Source of the DNA: Sedimentisphaerales bacterium
GTDB taxonomy: Bacteria > Planctomycetota > Phycisphaerae > Sedimentisphaerales > Anaerobacaceae
Direction of reading: 5' to 3'
Length of the DNA: 47,900 bases
Assembly (NCBI GenBank): GCA_016932095.1
Contig: JAFGDN010000025.1
Location: 1 to 47,900 of the forward strand
A program made the translations under genes and the position numbers. Of this stretch, positions 8,032-15,770 are shown one piece after another; within the stretch, counting starts at the first letter, position 1, and every line of letters begins with the position of its first letter. The notes below the pieces were generated by a model. That model was given only the letters and a program-made list of their open reading frames with translations. It had not been told where the DNA came from and did no database searches.

Positions 8032-8596
8032 TTGTGTCCCCTTTCACAAAAATATTTGGGTAAAACAGTCCACGAGCGAAGATTATATCTCCAACAAGGG
8101 ACAATTTACAATACTACATTTACGGTGTCAAGGATTTTGATGTTCAAAGTTATGGATTTTTTCATAAGTGCTGCTCCAGCAAGTCCCTCCGAGGCCGCAA
8201 ACAGCCATCGAGCGTTTGACCAACCCCTGCGAAAAGACGGACAACAGGAGGTCCGCCTGTCGGGGCGGCGGCCGGCTGAAGCGGATTAGTTTCTGTAATA
8301 CGCATCCTGATTTTTTCTCGTGCAGTGTTAAAGGCGGGCATAGCCCGCCCCGCAAAAACTCAGAGTTCGCCGGATTGTCGCGTTTCGCGATACCCTGCTT
8401 TAGAATGCGCGCGAGTTTTTTTCATAAACCGTATTATATCGTTACGCACGAGGGGTGCGTCTTGAATTGATTTGCCCCCCCTTTCTGAGGGGATTATGAC
8501 AAAAGTGCGTGCCATCCACGACCGCCACATTCGCGAATTAGCGCATCATTACTGGTAAAGTTTAAAGAGGTATCGTATATCTCAAAGGAGGCCGCA
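8032..8596. other. Gene-free intergenic stretch with short palindromes
   Basis: No reading frame here has a convincing start, ribosome-binding site or recognisable motif. The stretch holds a perfect 7-bp hairpin GGCGGGC-ATA-GCCCGCC (8333-8349) and a 5-bp one TCGCG-TTT-CGCGA (8378-8390), plus an imperfect palindrome around 8245-8259. These look like scattered intergenic palindromes and may serve as transcription stops or RNA structure. Confidence 0.5.
8333..8349. repeat. Short perfect hairpin (7-bp stem, 3-nt loop)
   Basis: GGCGGGC (8333-8339) and GCCCGCC (8343-8349) are exact inverted copies around ATA. No T-run follows on either strand, so it is not a standard intrinsic terminator. It may belong to a genome-wide intergenic palindrome family. 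Confidence 0.5.
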
Positions 8597-9160
8597 ATGA
8601 AACCATACAAACTTTTTCTCTTGCTTTTATTACTGACTTCGCTACTATCAGCGCAAAATAACAGCGGTGGAAAGGCCAAGAAGATGTCTAAACCAACAGC
8701 AAAACAAAAAAACCCGATGCAAAAGTTTAAGTTTCTATTAGGGGACTGGAACCTCGAATACAAAATCCCCAAAAGCTCGCTCAGCGAAGCGGCAACAGGG
8801 GAAGCGGGAACAGGGGCCGTCACTGGGACATTTAAAAGAGCATTAAACGACAAGTATGTATTTTTCGATTATTCCTGGTCTTCTTCTGATGTTTACGGCG
8901 ACGGCCAGGCACATGGAATCTTCGCCTGGGACGACAAGGCAAAGGTTTATAGATACTGGTGGTTCGAGAGTTCAGGCAATTTTGCGCAGGCCACGTGCAA
9001 TTTTATTGACGATAAAACCCTTTTTATGAATTGGCACGATACGCTTCTGACGCAGACATTTACAAAGACCGGCCCGGACAAAGTCATACTGAGAATGAAC
9101 CAGTCCCTCGGTGAAGACAAATCTGAATTAGTCCTGGAAGTGATACTTACAAGAAAATAG
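8597..9160 (+). CDS. Secreted DUF1579-like protein
   Basis: The 187-residue product starts with a Sec signal peptide (KPYKLFLLLLLLTSLLSA, cleavage near residue 19). A low-complexity basic linker follows, then a domain with FLLGDWNLEYKIP, KYVFFDYSW, HGIFAWDDKAKVYRYWWFES and LFMNWHD, the alternating Trp/aromatic strand pattern of DUF1579/lipocalin-like proteins of unknown function. A near-perfect AAAGGAGG lies 7-8 nt before ATG 8597. It ends convergently with tadA, separated by about 50 nt. The assignment rests on pattern, not on catalytic residues. Confidence 0.7.
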   Translation: MKPYKLFLLLLLLTSLLSAQNNSGGKAKKMSKPTAKQKNPMQKFKFLLGDWNLEYKIPKSSLSEAATGEAGTGAVTGTFKRALNDKYVFFDYSWSSSDVYGDGQAHGIFAWDDKAKVYRYWWFESSGNFAQATCNFIDDKTLFMNWHDTLLTQTFTKTGPDKVILRMNQSLGEDKSELVLEVILTRK

Positions 9161-9209
9161 GAACTGAAGGTTGTTACTGCTTCAACCTGGATGTTTACAA
9201 GCAACTTCC

Positions 9210-9692
9210 TCAGCGTTTTTTTGCAAAAAACTCCTGTAAAATTTGACTGCATTCCTCAGCCAAAATACCGCTTGTTACATCGACACGATGATTAAGGCGG
9301 CTGTCCTGAACGATATTATACAAAGATTTTACAGCGCCGGTTTTGGGGTCGTCACAGCCGTAAACCAGCCGGTCGATGCGGGCTAACACTAAAGCTCCGG
9401 CACACATACAGCAGGGTTCAAGGGTTACGTAAATCGTGCAGTCGTTGAGGTGCCAGTTTTCGAGGGCCGCTGCCGCTTGTGTGAGTGCGATGATTTCGGC
9501 GTGGGCGGTGGGGTCCTGCAATTGCTCCCTTTGGTTATATGCCTTTGCGATGATTTGGCCTTTATGGACGATTACCACCCCGATGGGCACATCGCCATTT
9601 TCCTCGGCGATTCTCGCCTGGTCGAGGGCGATACGCATATACTGCTCATCGGGAGAGGGTTTTGAAATTGAATTGGAAGCCGGCTCAATCAT
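9210..9692 (-). CDS. tadA: tRNA-specific adenosine deaminase TadA
   Basis: The 160-residue zinc deaminase has HAE at 64-66 (His ligand and catalytic Glu) and PCCMC at 93-97 (Cys ligands C94 and C97), plus GDVPIGVVIV and RIDRLVYGC, the TadA signature. It converts A34 to inosine in tRNA-Arg(ACG) so that one tRNA reads CGU/CGC/CGA. The N-terminal ~18 residues precede the usual family start (YMRIALDQA), so M19 is an alternative start; neither has a strong ribosome-binding site. The gene runs divergently from the integrated element, whose left boundary is about 100 bp upstream. Confidence 0.95.
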   Translation of the reverse strand: MIEPASNSISKPSPDEQYMRIALDQARIAEENGDVPIGVVIVHKGQIIAKAYNQREQLQDPTAHAEIIALTQAAAALENWHLNDCTIYVTLEPCCMCAGALVLARIDRLVYGCDDPKTGAVKSLYNIVQDSRLNHRVDVTSGILAEECSQILQEFFAKKR

Positions 9693-9773
9693 AATCGAAC
9701 GTTGAACAATGGAACAGTTGACCGCATTTGAGCATTTACATCTTCTCTACTGTTCACCTGCTCACCTGCTCTA

Positions 9774-9794
9774 TTTTTTGCCTTCGGCAAAAAA
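9774..9794 (-). terminator. Hairpin terminator, probably the native terminator of tRNA-Glu
   Basis: TTTTTTGCC (9774-9782) and GGCAAAAAA (9786-9794) form a 9-bp stem with a TTC loop and T-runs on both strands. It ends exactly where the left att core begins. Joining the flanks without the element puts this hairpin directly after the tRNA-Glu 3' end on the minus strand. It therefore looks like the tRNA terminator, now 11 kb from its gene. Confidence 0.65.
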
Positions 9795-9808
9795 TACCCC
9801 CAAGGGGA
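9795..9808. other. attL core (left 14-bp direct repeat)
   Basis: TACCCCCAAGGGGA is identical to 20791-20804. The next base differs (G here, C on the right), and TCGAA then matches again, as expected when the left copy continues into element sequence and the right into tRNA-Glu. Translated in the integrase frame it encodes YPQGE. Confidence 0.85.
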
Positions 9809-9995
9809 GTCGAATAAAATCTCACAAAGTTCGGCAGATACAAAACTTAGCGAAAGCTCAATTCCCGACAGGGTGCATAATACGGTGCATCATACCGAGG
9901 ACGGCAGTGACTTGCAACAGGTAATCGACGCCTGGCCAACACTGCCCGAGAACGTCAAATCGAAAATTATTGAGCTTATCAAGCTGGGGAAATGA
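9795..9995 (+). pseudogene. Split 3' end of the element integrase (free-form C-terminus)
   Basis: An open frame of 66 codons runs from the att core to TGA 9993-9995 and has no start codon of its own. It encodes YPQGESNK at the att core and ends with LQQVIDAWPTLPENVKSKII, resembling the C-terminal tail I associate with planctomycetal tyrosine integrases. The frame is the same as that of the integrase at the right att copy (TAC CCC CAA GGG). If the ends were joined in a circle, the integrase would read through attP into this segment and be 494 residues long instead of 460. It is thus a piece of a split gene and not ordinary decay; expression in the integrated state is unlikely. Confidence 0.75.
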
Positions 9996-9997
9996 TT

Positions 9998-10270
9998 ATG
10001 AAAAAGGCAGAATCAACTGAGCGTTTACTGAGCGTATTCGACGTGGCTATGAGGATTGGAGTTAATATAACAACAGTCAGGCGTCACATGCACGAGCTTA
10101 TGGCCAGCGGTTTACAGCGAGTAGAAATTGGTGGTAGAACGCGATTGATTCGGTTTAGAGAGGATTCACTAAACCGGATGATTCGCCGAGCGGTCGAGCG
10201 TGATGAACCGCTCATTAAAAATAGTTGTGTGCAGTCGGGGCCAGGTGTATCTGGTCCCGTGAATACTTGA
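9998..10270 (+). CDS. Small HTH DNA-binding protein, candidate excisionase/recombination directionality factor
   Basis: The ~90-residue basic protein has a helix-turn-helix pattern LLSVFDVAMRIGVNITTVRR (about residues 11-30), then a wing-like IGGRTRLIRF segment. This layout fits MerR-like/excisionase-type regulators. ATG 9998 has GGGGA 8 nt upstream; the earlier ATG 9992 overlaps the integrase-tail stop as ATGA. In the circular form it would follow integrase directly, which is the usual place for an excisionase; in the integrated form it is the first gene at the left end. Function is inferred from fold and position. Confidence 0.6.
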   Translation: MKKAESTERLLSVFDVAMRIGVNITTVRRHMHELMASGLQRVEIGGRTRLIRFREDSLNRMIRRAVERDEPLIKNSCVQSGPGVSGPVNT

Positions 10271-10278
10271 ACCCCGGG

Positions 10279-10302
10279 GCCCGCTGCGGGTTATCAGCGG
10301 GC
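10279..10302 (+). terminator. GC-rich hairpin after the HTH gene
   Basis: GCCCGCT (10279-10285) pairs with AGCGGGC (10296-10302) around a 10-nt loop, 8 nt after the HTH stop codon. A short A/T tract follows but not a strong T-run, so it may be a weak terminator or attenuator. Confidence 0.4.
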
Positions 10303-10328
10303 ATTTATAAAAAAGTGGAGAAACGACA

Positions 10329-10433
10329 ATGAAGAATGTAACATATACAGTCAGCGACGGTATTCAGATTTCGTATCCGTTCGTAGGTTGTGCGATAATG
10401 ATTGCCCTGATGCTTGTTTGGGCAATGGTTTAA
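10329..10433 (+). CDS. 34-residue single-span membrane peptide
   Basis: ATG 10329 is preceded by GGAG (10317-10320) at 8-nt spacing. The peptide has a polar N-terminus (KNVTYTVSDGIQISYP) and one hydrophobic helix (FVGCAIMIALMLVWAMV) that reaches the stop codon. Small membrane peptides in phages act, for example, in exclusion or lysis; nothing in this sequence decides the role. It is supported by the ribosome-binding site and helix and has not been recognised as a known family. Confidence 0.45.
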   Translation: MKNVTYTVSDGIQISYPFVGCAIMIALMLVWAMV

Positions 10434-10464
10434 TCAACTATCGGTCGGGAAGGTCGGCTTGCAA

Positions 10465-10529
10465 CCGGCTAAGTGGTTTGGCCTCTGGTAAGGATATCTG
10501 GTCCCCCTCCAGAGGTCAAGCCAGCCCGG
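10465..10529 (+). ncRNA. Long structured leader upstream of the next gene
   Basis: GGTTTGGCCTCTGG (10475-10488) pairs with CCAGAGGTCAAGCC (10509-10522) through 14 consecutive pairs (two G-U) around a 20-nt loop. CCGGCT (10465-10470) can extend the helix with AGCCCGG (10523-10529) across small bulges. It sits just before the putative ribosome-binding site AAAGGGG (10531-10537) of the gene starting at 10545. It could be a cis-regulatory RNA; no known riboswitch class is recognised. Confidence 0.4.
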
Positions 10530-10544
10530 CAAAGGGGCCAGAAT

Positions 10545-11159
10545 ATGAAAGTAACAAAAAAAGCAACAAAACACAGTCCAGCCGAGGTAAAGCATCGAAT
10601 AACCGATGAATTACAAAAGAGAGCAGGTTGGAAAAGAGTTTGGCCGATGTATCCATTCCGCGAGGGTTATATTAGCTGTGTATATGACCCTGATTTTCCT
10701 CAAGCGGGACCCAAACATGGCAAAGTGATTGACCCGCTTACAAAAGAACAAATCTGCTTTATGAAACAAATCCTGCAAGCTCCATTTAATTATTCTGCTT
10801 TAGGAGCTTTCCTTATCCAAAAATGCGGAGTTGCACAACTCGATAATTTGACTTGGCCAGATATCCTTTGGCATTTTGAGTATTATGCTCGAAGGGCTGA
10901 TGCCGACGCCGGCGGTCATAAAATTGAGTCATCATCGAAAATAAATCCAGAAGGCAGCAAGGAAGCCCAAGCTTTGATATGTTTAGTGGAGCATCCTGAG
11001 TGGTCTAATACGAAAATTGCCAAAGCGATAGGAGTAAATCGAACCACTTTATACAAATGGAAATTCTTCAAAGATTCAAGAAAACTTATGAAGGAAAAAG
11101 AGCGAAAAATCCCATATGGCAATAAAGATGAGACCGGCAAAATTGAAGCTTGGGACTGA
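10545..11159 (+). CDS. Hypothetical element protein with C-terminal helix-turn-helix
   Basis: The 204-residue protein is not assigned to a named family. Residues ~1-110 are mixed and aromatic (RVWPMYPFREGYISCVYDPD, ILWHFEYYARRADADAGG). The last third holds a resolvase/terminase-small-like HTH, WSNTKIAKAIGVNRTTLYKW. ATG 10545 was chosen over the upstream 10473 because AAAGGGG precedes it and the upstream extension overlaps a strong RNA hairpin. It lies in the early region, before the replication genes, so a regulator is plausible. Confidence 0.55.
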   Translation: MKVTKKATKHSPAEVKHRITDELQKRAGWKRVWPMYPFREGYISCVYDPDFPQAGPKHGKVIDPLTKEQICFMKQILQAPFNYSALGAFLIQKCGVAQLDNLTWPDILWHFEYYARRADADAGGHKIESSSKINPEGSKEAQALICLVEHPEWSNTKIAKAIGVNRTTLYKWKFFKDSRKLMKEKERKIPYGNKDETGKIEAWD

Positions 11160-11301
11160 AATAAGTAAGTCGATAGGCGACATTTTTGGCGACACTTCAA
11201 AATTATAACTGCTGATTTTGTAAAGAGTTATCATTTTTAGTTAGCAACACCCACGCTACATTCAGCCATTATTCAGATAATGTTAAGTTTTGGATGATGG
11301 T

Positions 11302-11487
11302 ATGAAGAACAATCAAAATATAACGGACGCCTTCAACAATCCTGTTGCGTGGTTTCTCATGCTGGAACGGGCTAAACAACTCCATAATTTTGAATTGGCC
11401 GCAAAGGCACTACGTGAACTTGAACGTTTGGGGGTCATAGTTAAATACCGCAAACCAATTTTGATGAGGGAGAGAATGCAAGGATGA
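11302..11487 (+). CDS. Small hypothetical element protein
   Basis: The 61-residue, mainly helical protein (PVAWFLMLERAKQLHNFEL, ALRELERLGVIVKY) has no recognised domain. ATG 11302 follows GGATGATGG; a TTG at 11290 would add four residues. Its last codons overlap the following excisionase-like gene by 4 nt, consistent with one early operon. Confidence 0.5.
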   Translation: MKNNQNITDAFNNPVAWFLMLERAKQLHNFELAAKALRELERLGVIVKYRKPILMRERMQG

Positions 11488-11687
11488 ATGCTGCCCCCTC
11501 AATTCTGCCCCGTCTCATCAAACCGAAAGAAGCATCGCTTTATATCGCCATCAGTGAGCGGACCCTATGGGGACTGACAAAGGCAGGAACTATCGCGGCT
11601 GTAAAAGTTGGCCGAGCCGTTCGCTATGACGTGAGGGACCTTGACCATTTCATCGAGCAGAGTAAGTCACGGGGGGAATCAAAATGA
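11484..11687 (+). CDS. HTH_17/excisionase-family DNA-binding protein
   Basis: The 67-residue product has the MerR-type winged helix used by excisionase-family proteins: LIKPKEASLYIAISERTLWG, then a wing AVKVGRAVRYDVRDLDHFIE. It overlaps the preceding gene by 4 nt. It is a second candidate, beside the 9998 gene, for the directionality factor, or it may regulate the early operon. The domain call is solid; the role is inferred. Confidence 0.75.
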   Translation: MNAAPSILPRLIKPKEASLYIAISERTLWGLTKAGTIAAVKVGRAVRYDVRDLDHFIEQSKSRGESK

Positions 11688-11709
11688 TGGGAGGCAGCCA
11701 GGGACGGCT

Positions 11710-12483
11710 ATGAGCGGTAATCGAATCACTTATGTTCGCATTCCGACAGCTCTATACTCAGTGGACGGTTTGACTACGTTGCAGGTCAATGTCTTAGCTT
11801 TGATTGTGGGTTTCGACCAAGACGGCTTACAGCTTTCAAGCGAAAAACTCGCTGACGTATTTGGAGTAACGCCGCGGGCCATCGACCAGGCGGTCAAAGT
11901 GATGACTCAAAAGGGATATATTCGGGACCTTGTTGGGCAGAGTGGCAAGCGTCGCAATCTTATTGCAACCCCTGAAATCTTTTCAGTGGTTAAGGGGGAG
12001 CAACCCCTGAAAAATATTCAGAGCATCCCCGAACAAAATTCGGAGCAACCTCTGAACGATTTTCGGAAGACCTCTGAAAAATGTTCAGTGACTACCAAAC
12101 AGAAACTCAATAAACAGAAGAGAACTAAAACGTTCAGCCCGATGTCTGACGAAGTTCGATTGTCGCAATTATTGCTTGATTTAATTCTTGCACGCAAAGG
12201 CGATTACAAACGCCCTGATATTCAAATATGGGCAAGATGTATCGACTTGATGATACACATTGACCGCCGGGACCCGAAACGTATTGAAGCCGTCATCAGG
12301 TGGTGCCAGGCGGATGCTGGCAACGGTAACGGATGGGCAGGTTGGCGGGATAATATTTTATCGACAGCAAAGCTCCGCGAAAAGTTTGATAAACTGGAGC
12401 TGGCAATGGAGAATGCACGCAATGACAGAAACACAGCAGCTCGGGGACGTTTTCAGGCAGCCCCCGACGCCCTCACAATCTGA
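11710..12483 (+). CDS. Phage-type replication initiator-like protein (winged helix)
   Basis: The 257-residue protein opens ITYVRIPTALYSVDGLTTLQ and has a winged-helix domain, LADVFGVTPRAIDQAVKVMT and KGYIRDL (about 55-85). A polar linker follows, then a C-terminal segment RIEAVIRWCQ..GWRDNILSTAKLREKFD, similar to the conserved C-terminus of phage O-like/DnaD-like replication proteins. ATG 11710 starts at the conserved part; 11641 would overlap the preceding HTH gene. The next gene, which overlaps by 62 nt, encodes a helicase loader, the usual pairing for initiating replication of a phage or satellite circle. Confidence 0.7.
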   Translation: MSGNRITYVRIPTALYSVDGLTTLQVNVLALIVGFDQDGLQLSSEKLADVFGVTPRAIDQAVKVMTQKGYIRDLVGQSGKRRNLIATPEIFSVVKGEQPLKNIQSIPEQNSEQPLNDFRKTSEKCSVTTKQKLNKQKRTKTFSPMSDEVRLSQLLLDLILARKGDYKRPDIQIWARCIDLMIHIDRRDPKRIEAVIRWCQADAGNGNGWAGWRDNILSTAKLREKFDKLELAMENARNDRNTAARGRFQAAPDALTI

Positions 12484-13207
12484 AAGGCGATGTAGTTGCG
12501 GTCAAGCTATCGAGCCGGTTGGCATTGGGACCTTTATTCATTGGCCTAAAAAATGCTCGCATTGTCGAACAGTAATAGAAGCTCAGGAGCGGCTCAGAGG
12601 TATTCGCATCGGGAGAGAGAGCAGACGGGATAAGCTCCGCGGCTTACTGAAACAAAAACCGGCACCGCTGGGTGAGGAAATCATACCGCCACTGTTTGAG
12701 AAATCACACTTACGTCGATTATCACCGAAACTCAGAGCTGCTATGCTGGGTCTGCCGACAGGTCGAGGCCTGTATTTATGGGGGCCGTGCGGAGTCGGTA
12801 AAACCTATTCGATGTCTGCTCTGATACGGCATTACGTTTTATCAGGATACCAGGTTGGCCGGGTGCAGTTCACGCGGCTGCTCAGAGAGCTTCGCGGATG
12901 CTATTCAGGTTCAGGAAGCGAGCATAAAATTTTGAAATGGGTTGAGAGTGTCCCCAGATTATTCATCGAGGATTTAGGGATTGCACAGGCCCGCGAGACG
13001 GAATTTGCGACGCGGGTGCTTTTAGAGGTTGTCGATTATCGGCTTGAGCATCGTTTACCGATGTTTGTCACCAGTAACAAATCGCTTGACGAAATTGAAT
13101 CGGCTTTTGGTGAACGCATCGGTAGCAGGTTGCACGCTGCCTGTATTGTTCTACCTGTTGGTGGAGCAGATAAGCGGCGATCCGGTCCAGAGAAAGGTTT
13201 ATTTTGA
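12422..13207 (+). CDS. DnaC/IstB-like AAA+ helicase loader with N-terminal zinc ribbon
   Basis: The 261-residue ATPase has Walker A GPCGVGKT (121-128), Walker B FIEDLG (181-186), sensor-1 FVTSNKS and a C-terminal arginine pair in GSRLH, as in DnaC/DnaI. The N-terminus carries a CxC...CxxC set (C24, C26, C45, C48) that could bind zinc, as in primosomal loaders. ATG 12422 was chosen because upstream codons would lie deep inside the initiator gene. With the initiator it should recruit the host replicative helicase to the element origin. IstB transposition proteins share the ATPase fold, but no transposase is present. Confidence 0.75.
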   Translation: MTETQQLGDVFRQPPTPSQSERRCSCGQAIEPVGIGTFIHWPKKCSHCRTVIEAQERLRGIRIGRESRRDKLRGLLKQKPAPLGEEIIPPLFEKSHLRRLSPKLRAAMLGLPTGRGLYLWGPCGVGKTYSMSALIRHYVLSGYQVGRVQFTRLLRELRGCYSGSGSEHKILKWVESVPRLFIEDLGIAQARETEFATRVLLEVVDYRLEHRLPMFVTSNKSLDEIESAFGERIGSRLHAACIVLPVGGADKRRSGPEKGLF

Positions 13208-13219
13208 GGAGTAAATATC

Positions 13220-15517
13220 ATGGCTACAATCGGCTCACTTGTTGTAAATCTTATCGCTAATACTTCGCTTTTCGATAGCGGGATGCGTAAGGGACAAACC
13301 GGCCTCAAGGGTTTCGTCGCCAGCATCGACAAGACACAACGTCAAGTAATGGGTTTCGCCAAAGCTATAACAGCCGTCGCCGGAATGGCCGGTTTGACAT
13401 ATCTGGTCAAGAAGACGATGGATTCAATTGAGGCAACTGCCCAATTATCCAACCGGCTTGGCATGGCTACAGAGGACCTAATATCGCTGCAATACGCGGC
13501 CGAACAATCCGGGATGGGCACCGAGGAGATGAACAATGCCCTTGAGACGTTTGTTCGGCGAATCGGTGAAGCCCAGAGCGGCGGCGGTGCAGCGGCCAAA
13601 ACTTTAAGAGAACTTGGTTTGTCAGCTCATCAAATAGCATCCACTGACCAAACAGAAAATCTTAAAATGTTTGCTGACCGGATAAATCAACTACCCACTG
13701 CTGCGGAGCGAGCGGCTGTGGCTTATGACCTGTTCGGTAAGAAAGGCCAGGAGATGCTTAACGTGCTGGCTGGAGGCAGTGCCGGCATCGAGGAGGCCCG
13801 CAAGCGAGCCGAGCAGCTGCGTATTACATTCTCTAATTTCGATGCCGCTAAAGTGAAGGTTGCAGTAGACAAACTATATGACGTCAAGAAAATCTTAACC
13901 GCCATCGCTGAGAAAGCGGTAATTGAATTGTCACCATCTATCGCGGCCGCTGCGGAAAAACTGATTGAATTTGTAATCGCCGGTGGGGATATGCGAGCAA
14001 AAATGATAGCTGGTATAAAAGATGTCACAATAGCATTCGCCTATCTCGGTAATGGCATAAAAGTCATCATAGGATATCTTGAAGGCGTAGCTGGAATAGG
14101 AGCAACGTTAGCTACTGGTTTTGCCGGGATTCTCTCTTCGATTGGTCTTGTCTCGAAAGAATACGTAGAGGGTATGGCTGATGTTGCGAATAAGCTGATT
14201 TTAGACGCTGGTAGAGTCATAGAGGAACAATTGCCATCCGAAAAAGTGGAGGCATGGTTCGCTGACCTCGACAAACGTTCTCAGAGCATAAAGAGTGAGC
14301 TTGAAAGGGCCGCTCAGATAGCAGCGGGCTTCCCAAAACTTACATTCGCCGATATCAAAATCACCGAAGGCCTGCAGGATATGCTCGATGCTCTTGAATT
14401 TGAATACGATATGCTGAAAAAGTCAAATCGTGAAAGGGAGAGAGCTATCAAGCTGTTAAGATTCAGGAATGAGCTCGACAAGGCATACAACGTCAAAATA
14501 TCTGGAAATCTACAGGGAATAGGTCCCCAAACCGAGGGATGGGATAAATTGACGGCCGTTCAGCAAAAGGCGATTTTGTTAGACCAGCAATATCAGGATG
14601 GTCTGGCAAAATATGAGGAGCGTATGACAGGATTTGACGCATTCACGTCTAAAATGCAGGATTGGGCCGAAAGTGCGTCAAACGTCTGGGCTAATATCGG
14701 AGATGTAGCTGCACAAGCTCTGGATGGAATCAGTGCCAAGTTGACTGAGTTGATTACAACGGGTAAAGCCAACTTTAAGGAATTTGCAGCTTCGGTTATG
14801 TCTGATTTGCTTCAAATGATGATACGTGCACAGATGGTTCAGATTTTACAGAACATACCAGGTATTGGCGGAATGTTTGGCGGGGGAGCTGGTGCAGCAG
14901 GACAATCGGCTGCTGCCTCACAGTTATCTGCATCAGCAACGATGTTAAATACGGCCGGCACGGTTTTGAACACCTCAGGGACAATGCTGAACTCCGCAGG
15001 AACAATGTTGAATACGTCGGCGATTAGTATGAATACAGCCGTTGCGTTAATGAATTCATCAGGACCTACACTTTTATCCGCAGCGATGATGCAGCAGACA
15101 TCATCAGCTCTGTTAAATACGGCAGCGGTGAATCTTATGGCCGCGGCTACTGCTCAAACGGCTCAGAATATTTCCGCTGCTGCCGGGGCAAAAGGTTTGG
15201 TATTAAAGGCCGGCAAATTGTTACCTTATGCCACAGGCGGTATAATCGATAGGCCCACATTTTTCCCAATGGCCAAGGGTAATATAGGGATGATGGGAGA
15301 GGCAGGGCCCGAGGCGATAATGCCTTTAACCCGGGGACGGGATGGGCGGTTAGGTGTGAGTGCTGATGGAGGCAGTCAACCACCCGTCAATGTCAAGATT
15401 ATAAACGTGTATGATAAAAAGCAAATGATTGATGCGATAGGGACGCCTGATGGCGAAAAGAAAATCTTAAACGTGCTGAGCAGAAACAAGGGTATCGTAA
15501 AAGGTATGCTGAATTAA
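13220..15517 (+). CDS. Phage tail tape measure protein (lambda gpH-like C-terminus)
   Basis: The 765-residue protein starts IGSLVVNLIANTSLFDSGM, typical of tape measures. It has long helical stretches, hydrophobic helices near 270-310, and the diagnostic C-terminal block MGEAGPEAIMPLTRGRDG followed by LGV. It would set the length of a siphophage-type tail tube; at the usual ~0.15 nm per residue the ruler predicts roughly 115 nm. Residues ~575-612 form a heptad-like repeat (NTAGTVL, NTSGTML, NSAGTML, NTSAISM). GAGGAGT precedes ATG 13220. It is unusual that no tube, terminator or assembly-chaperone gene accompanies it. Confidence 0.9.
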   Translation: MATIGSLVVNLIANTSLFDSGMRKGQTGLKGFVASIDKTQRQVMGFAKAITAVAGMAGLTYLVKKTMDSIEATAQLSNRLGMATEDLISLQYAAEQSGMGTEEMNNALETFVRRIGEAQSGGGAAAKTLRELGLSAHQIASTDQTENLKMFADRINQLPTAAERAAVAYDLFGKKGQEMLNVLAGGSAGIEEARKRAEQLRITFSNFDAAKVKVAVDKLYDVKKILTAIAEKAVIELSPSIAAAAEKLIEFVIAGGDMRAKMIAGIKDVTIAFAYLGNGIKVIIGYLEGVAGIGATLATGFAGILSSIGLVSKEYVEGMADVANKLILDAGRVIEEQLPSEKVEAWFADLDKRSQSIKSELERAAQIAAGFPKLTFADIKITEGLQDMLDALEFEYDMLKKSNRERERAIKLLRFRNELDKAYNVKISGNLQGIGPQTEGWDKLTAVQQKAILLDQQYQDGLAKYEERMTGFDAFTSKMQDWAESASNVWANIGDVAAQALDGISAKLTELITTGKANFKEFAASVMSDLLQMMIRAQMVQILQNIPGIGGMFGGGAGAAGQSAAASQLSASATMLNTAGTVLNTSGTMLNSAGTMLNTSAISMNTAVALMNSSGPTLLSAAMMQQTSSALLNTAAVNLMAAATAQTAQNISAAAGAKGLVLKAGKLLPYATGGIIDRPTFFPMAKGNIGMMGEAGPEAIMPLTRGRDGRLGVSADGGSQPPVNVKIINVYDKKQMIDAIGTPDGEKKILNVLSRNKGIVKGMLN
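14942..15060 (+). repeat. Degenerate 21-bp/7-residue repeat in the tape measure gene
   Basis: Consecutive 7-residue units NTAGTVL, NTSGTML, NSAGTML, NTSAISM and NTAVALM begin near codon 575. The Asn/Thr/Ser-rich face with a Leu/Met at every seventh position suggests a helical ruler segment that can change length by slippage. Confidence 0.6.
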
Positions 15518-15540
15518 CATACAGAAAGAAAGGGTTATCA

Positions 15541-15768
15541 ATGATATGGATTATAATAAACATCGCAATAATGGCAGCTCTCAGCTATGGCATTTCAGCT
15601 TTGATGTCTAAGGACCCAAAGAATTACAATCAGGACCCGTCTAAGGATATCGATGTTCCGACTGCAGACGAAGGCGTCGAGGTCCCTGTCTTGTTCGGCA
15701 CCAGACGTATCAAAGGGCCAAACGTGGTTTGGTGGGGTGACCTGAAAACCAAAGCGATTAGGAAATAA
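15541..15768 (+). CDS. Small phage tail-type protein fragment
   Basis: The 75-residue product has an N-terminal membrane-like helix (IWIIINIAIMAALSYGISAL) followed by VPTADEGVEVPVLFGTRRIK and GPNVVWWGDL. That stretch is familiar from larger phage tail/tip proteins; here the protein stops soon after, so it may be a truncated version or a natural short form. AAAGGG lies upstream of ATG 15541. It follows the tape measure by 23 nt and is probably in the same operon. Confidence 0.55.
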   Translation: MIWIIINIAIMAALSYGISALMSKDPKNYNQDPSKDIDVPTADEGVEVPVLFGTRRIKGPNVVWWGDLKTKAIRK

Positions 15769-15770
15769 TT

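Noticed and set aside
8128-8470. Several small frames in the gap after the Myb-like gene
   Set aside because: No ribosome-binding site, low-complexity Arg/Cys content, and they span palindromes; treated as non-coding.
10388-10609. 73-residue frame overlapping the membrane peptide and the leader hairpin
   Set aside because: It crosses a strong RNA hairpin, has no ribosome-binding site and conflicts with the better-supported start at 10545.
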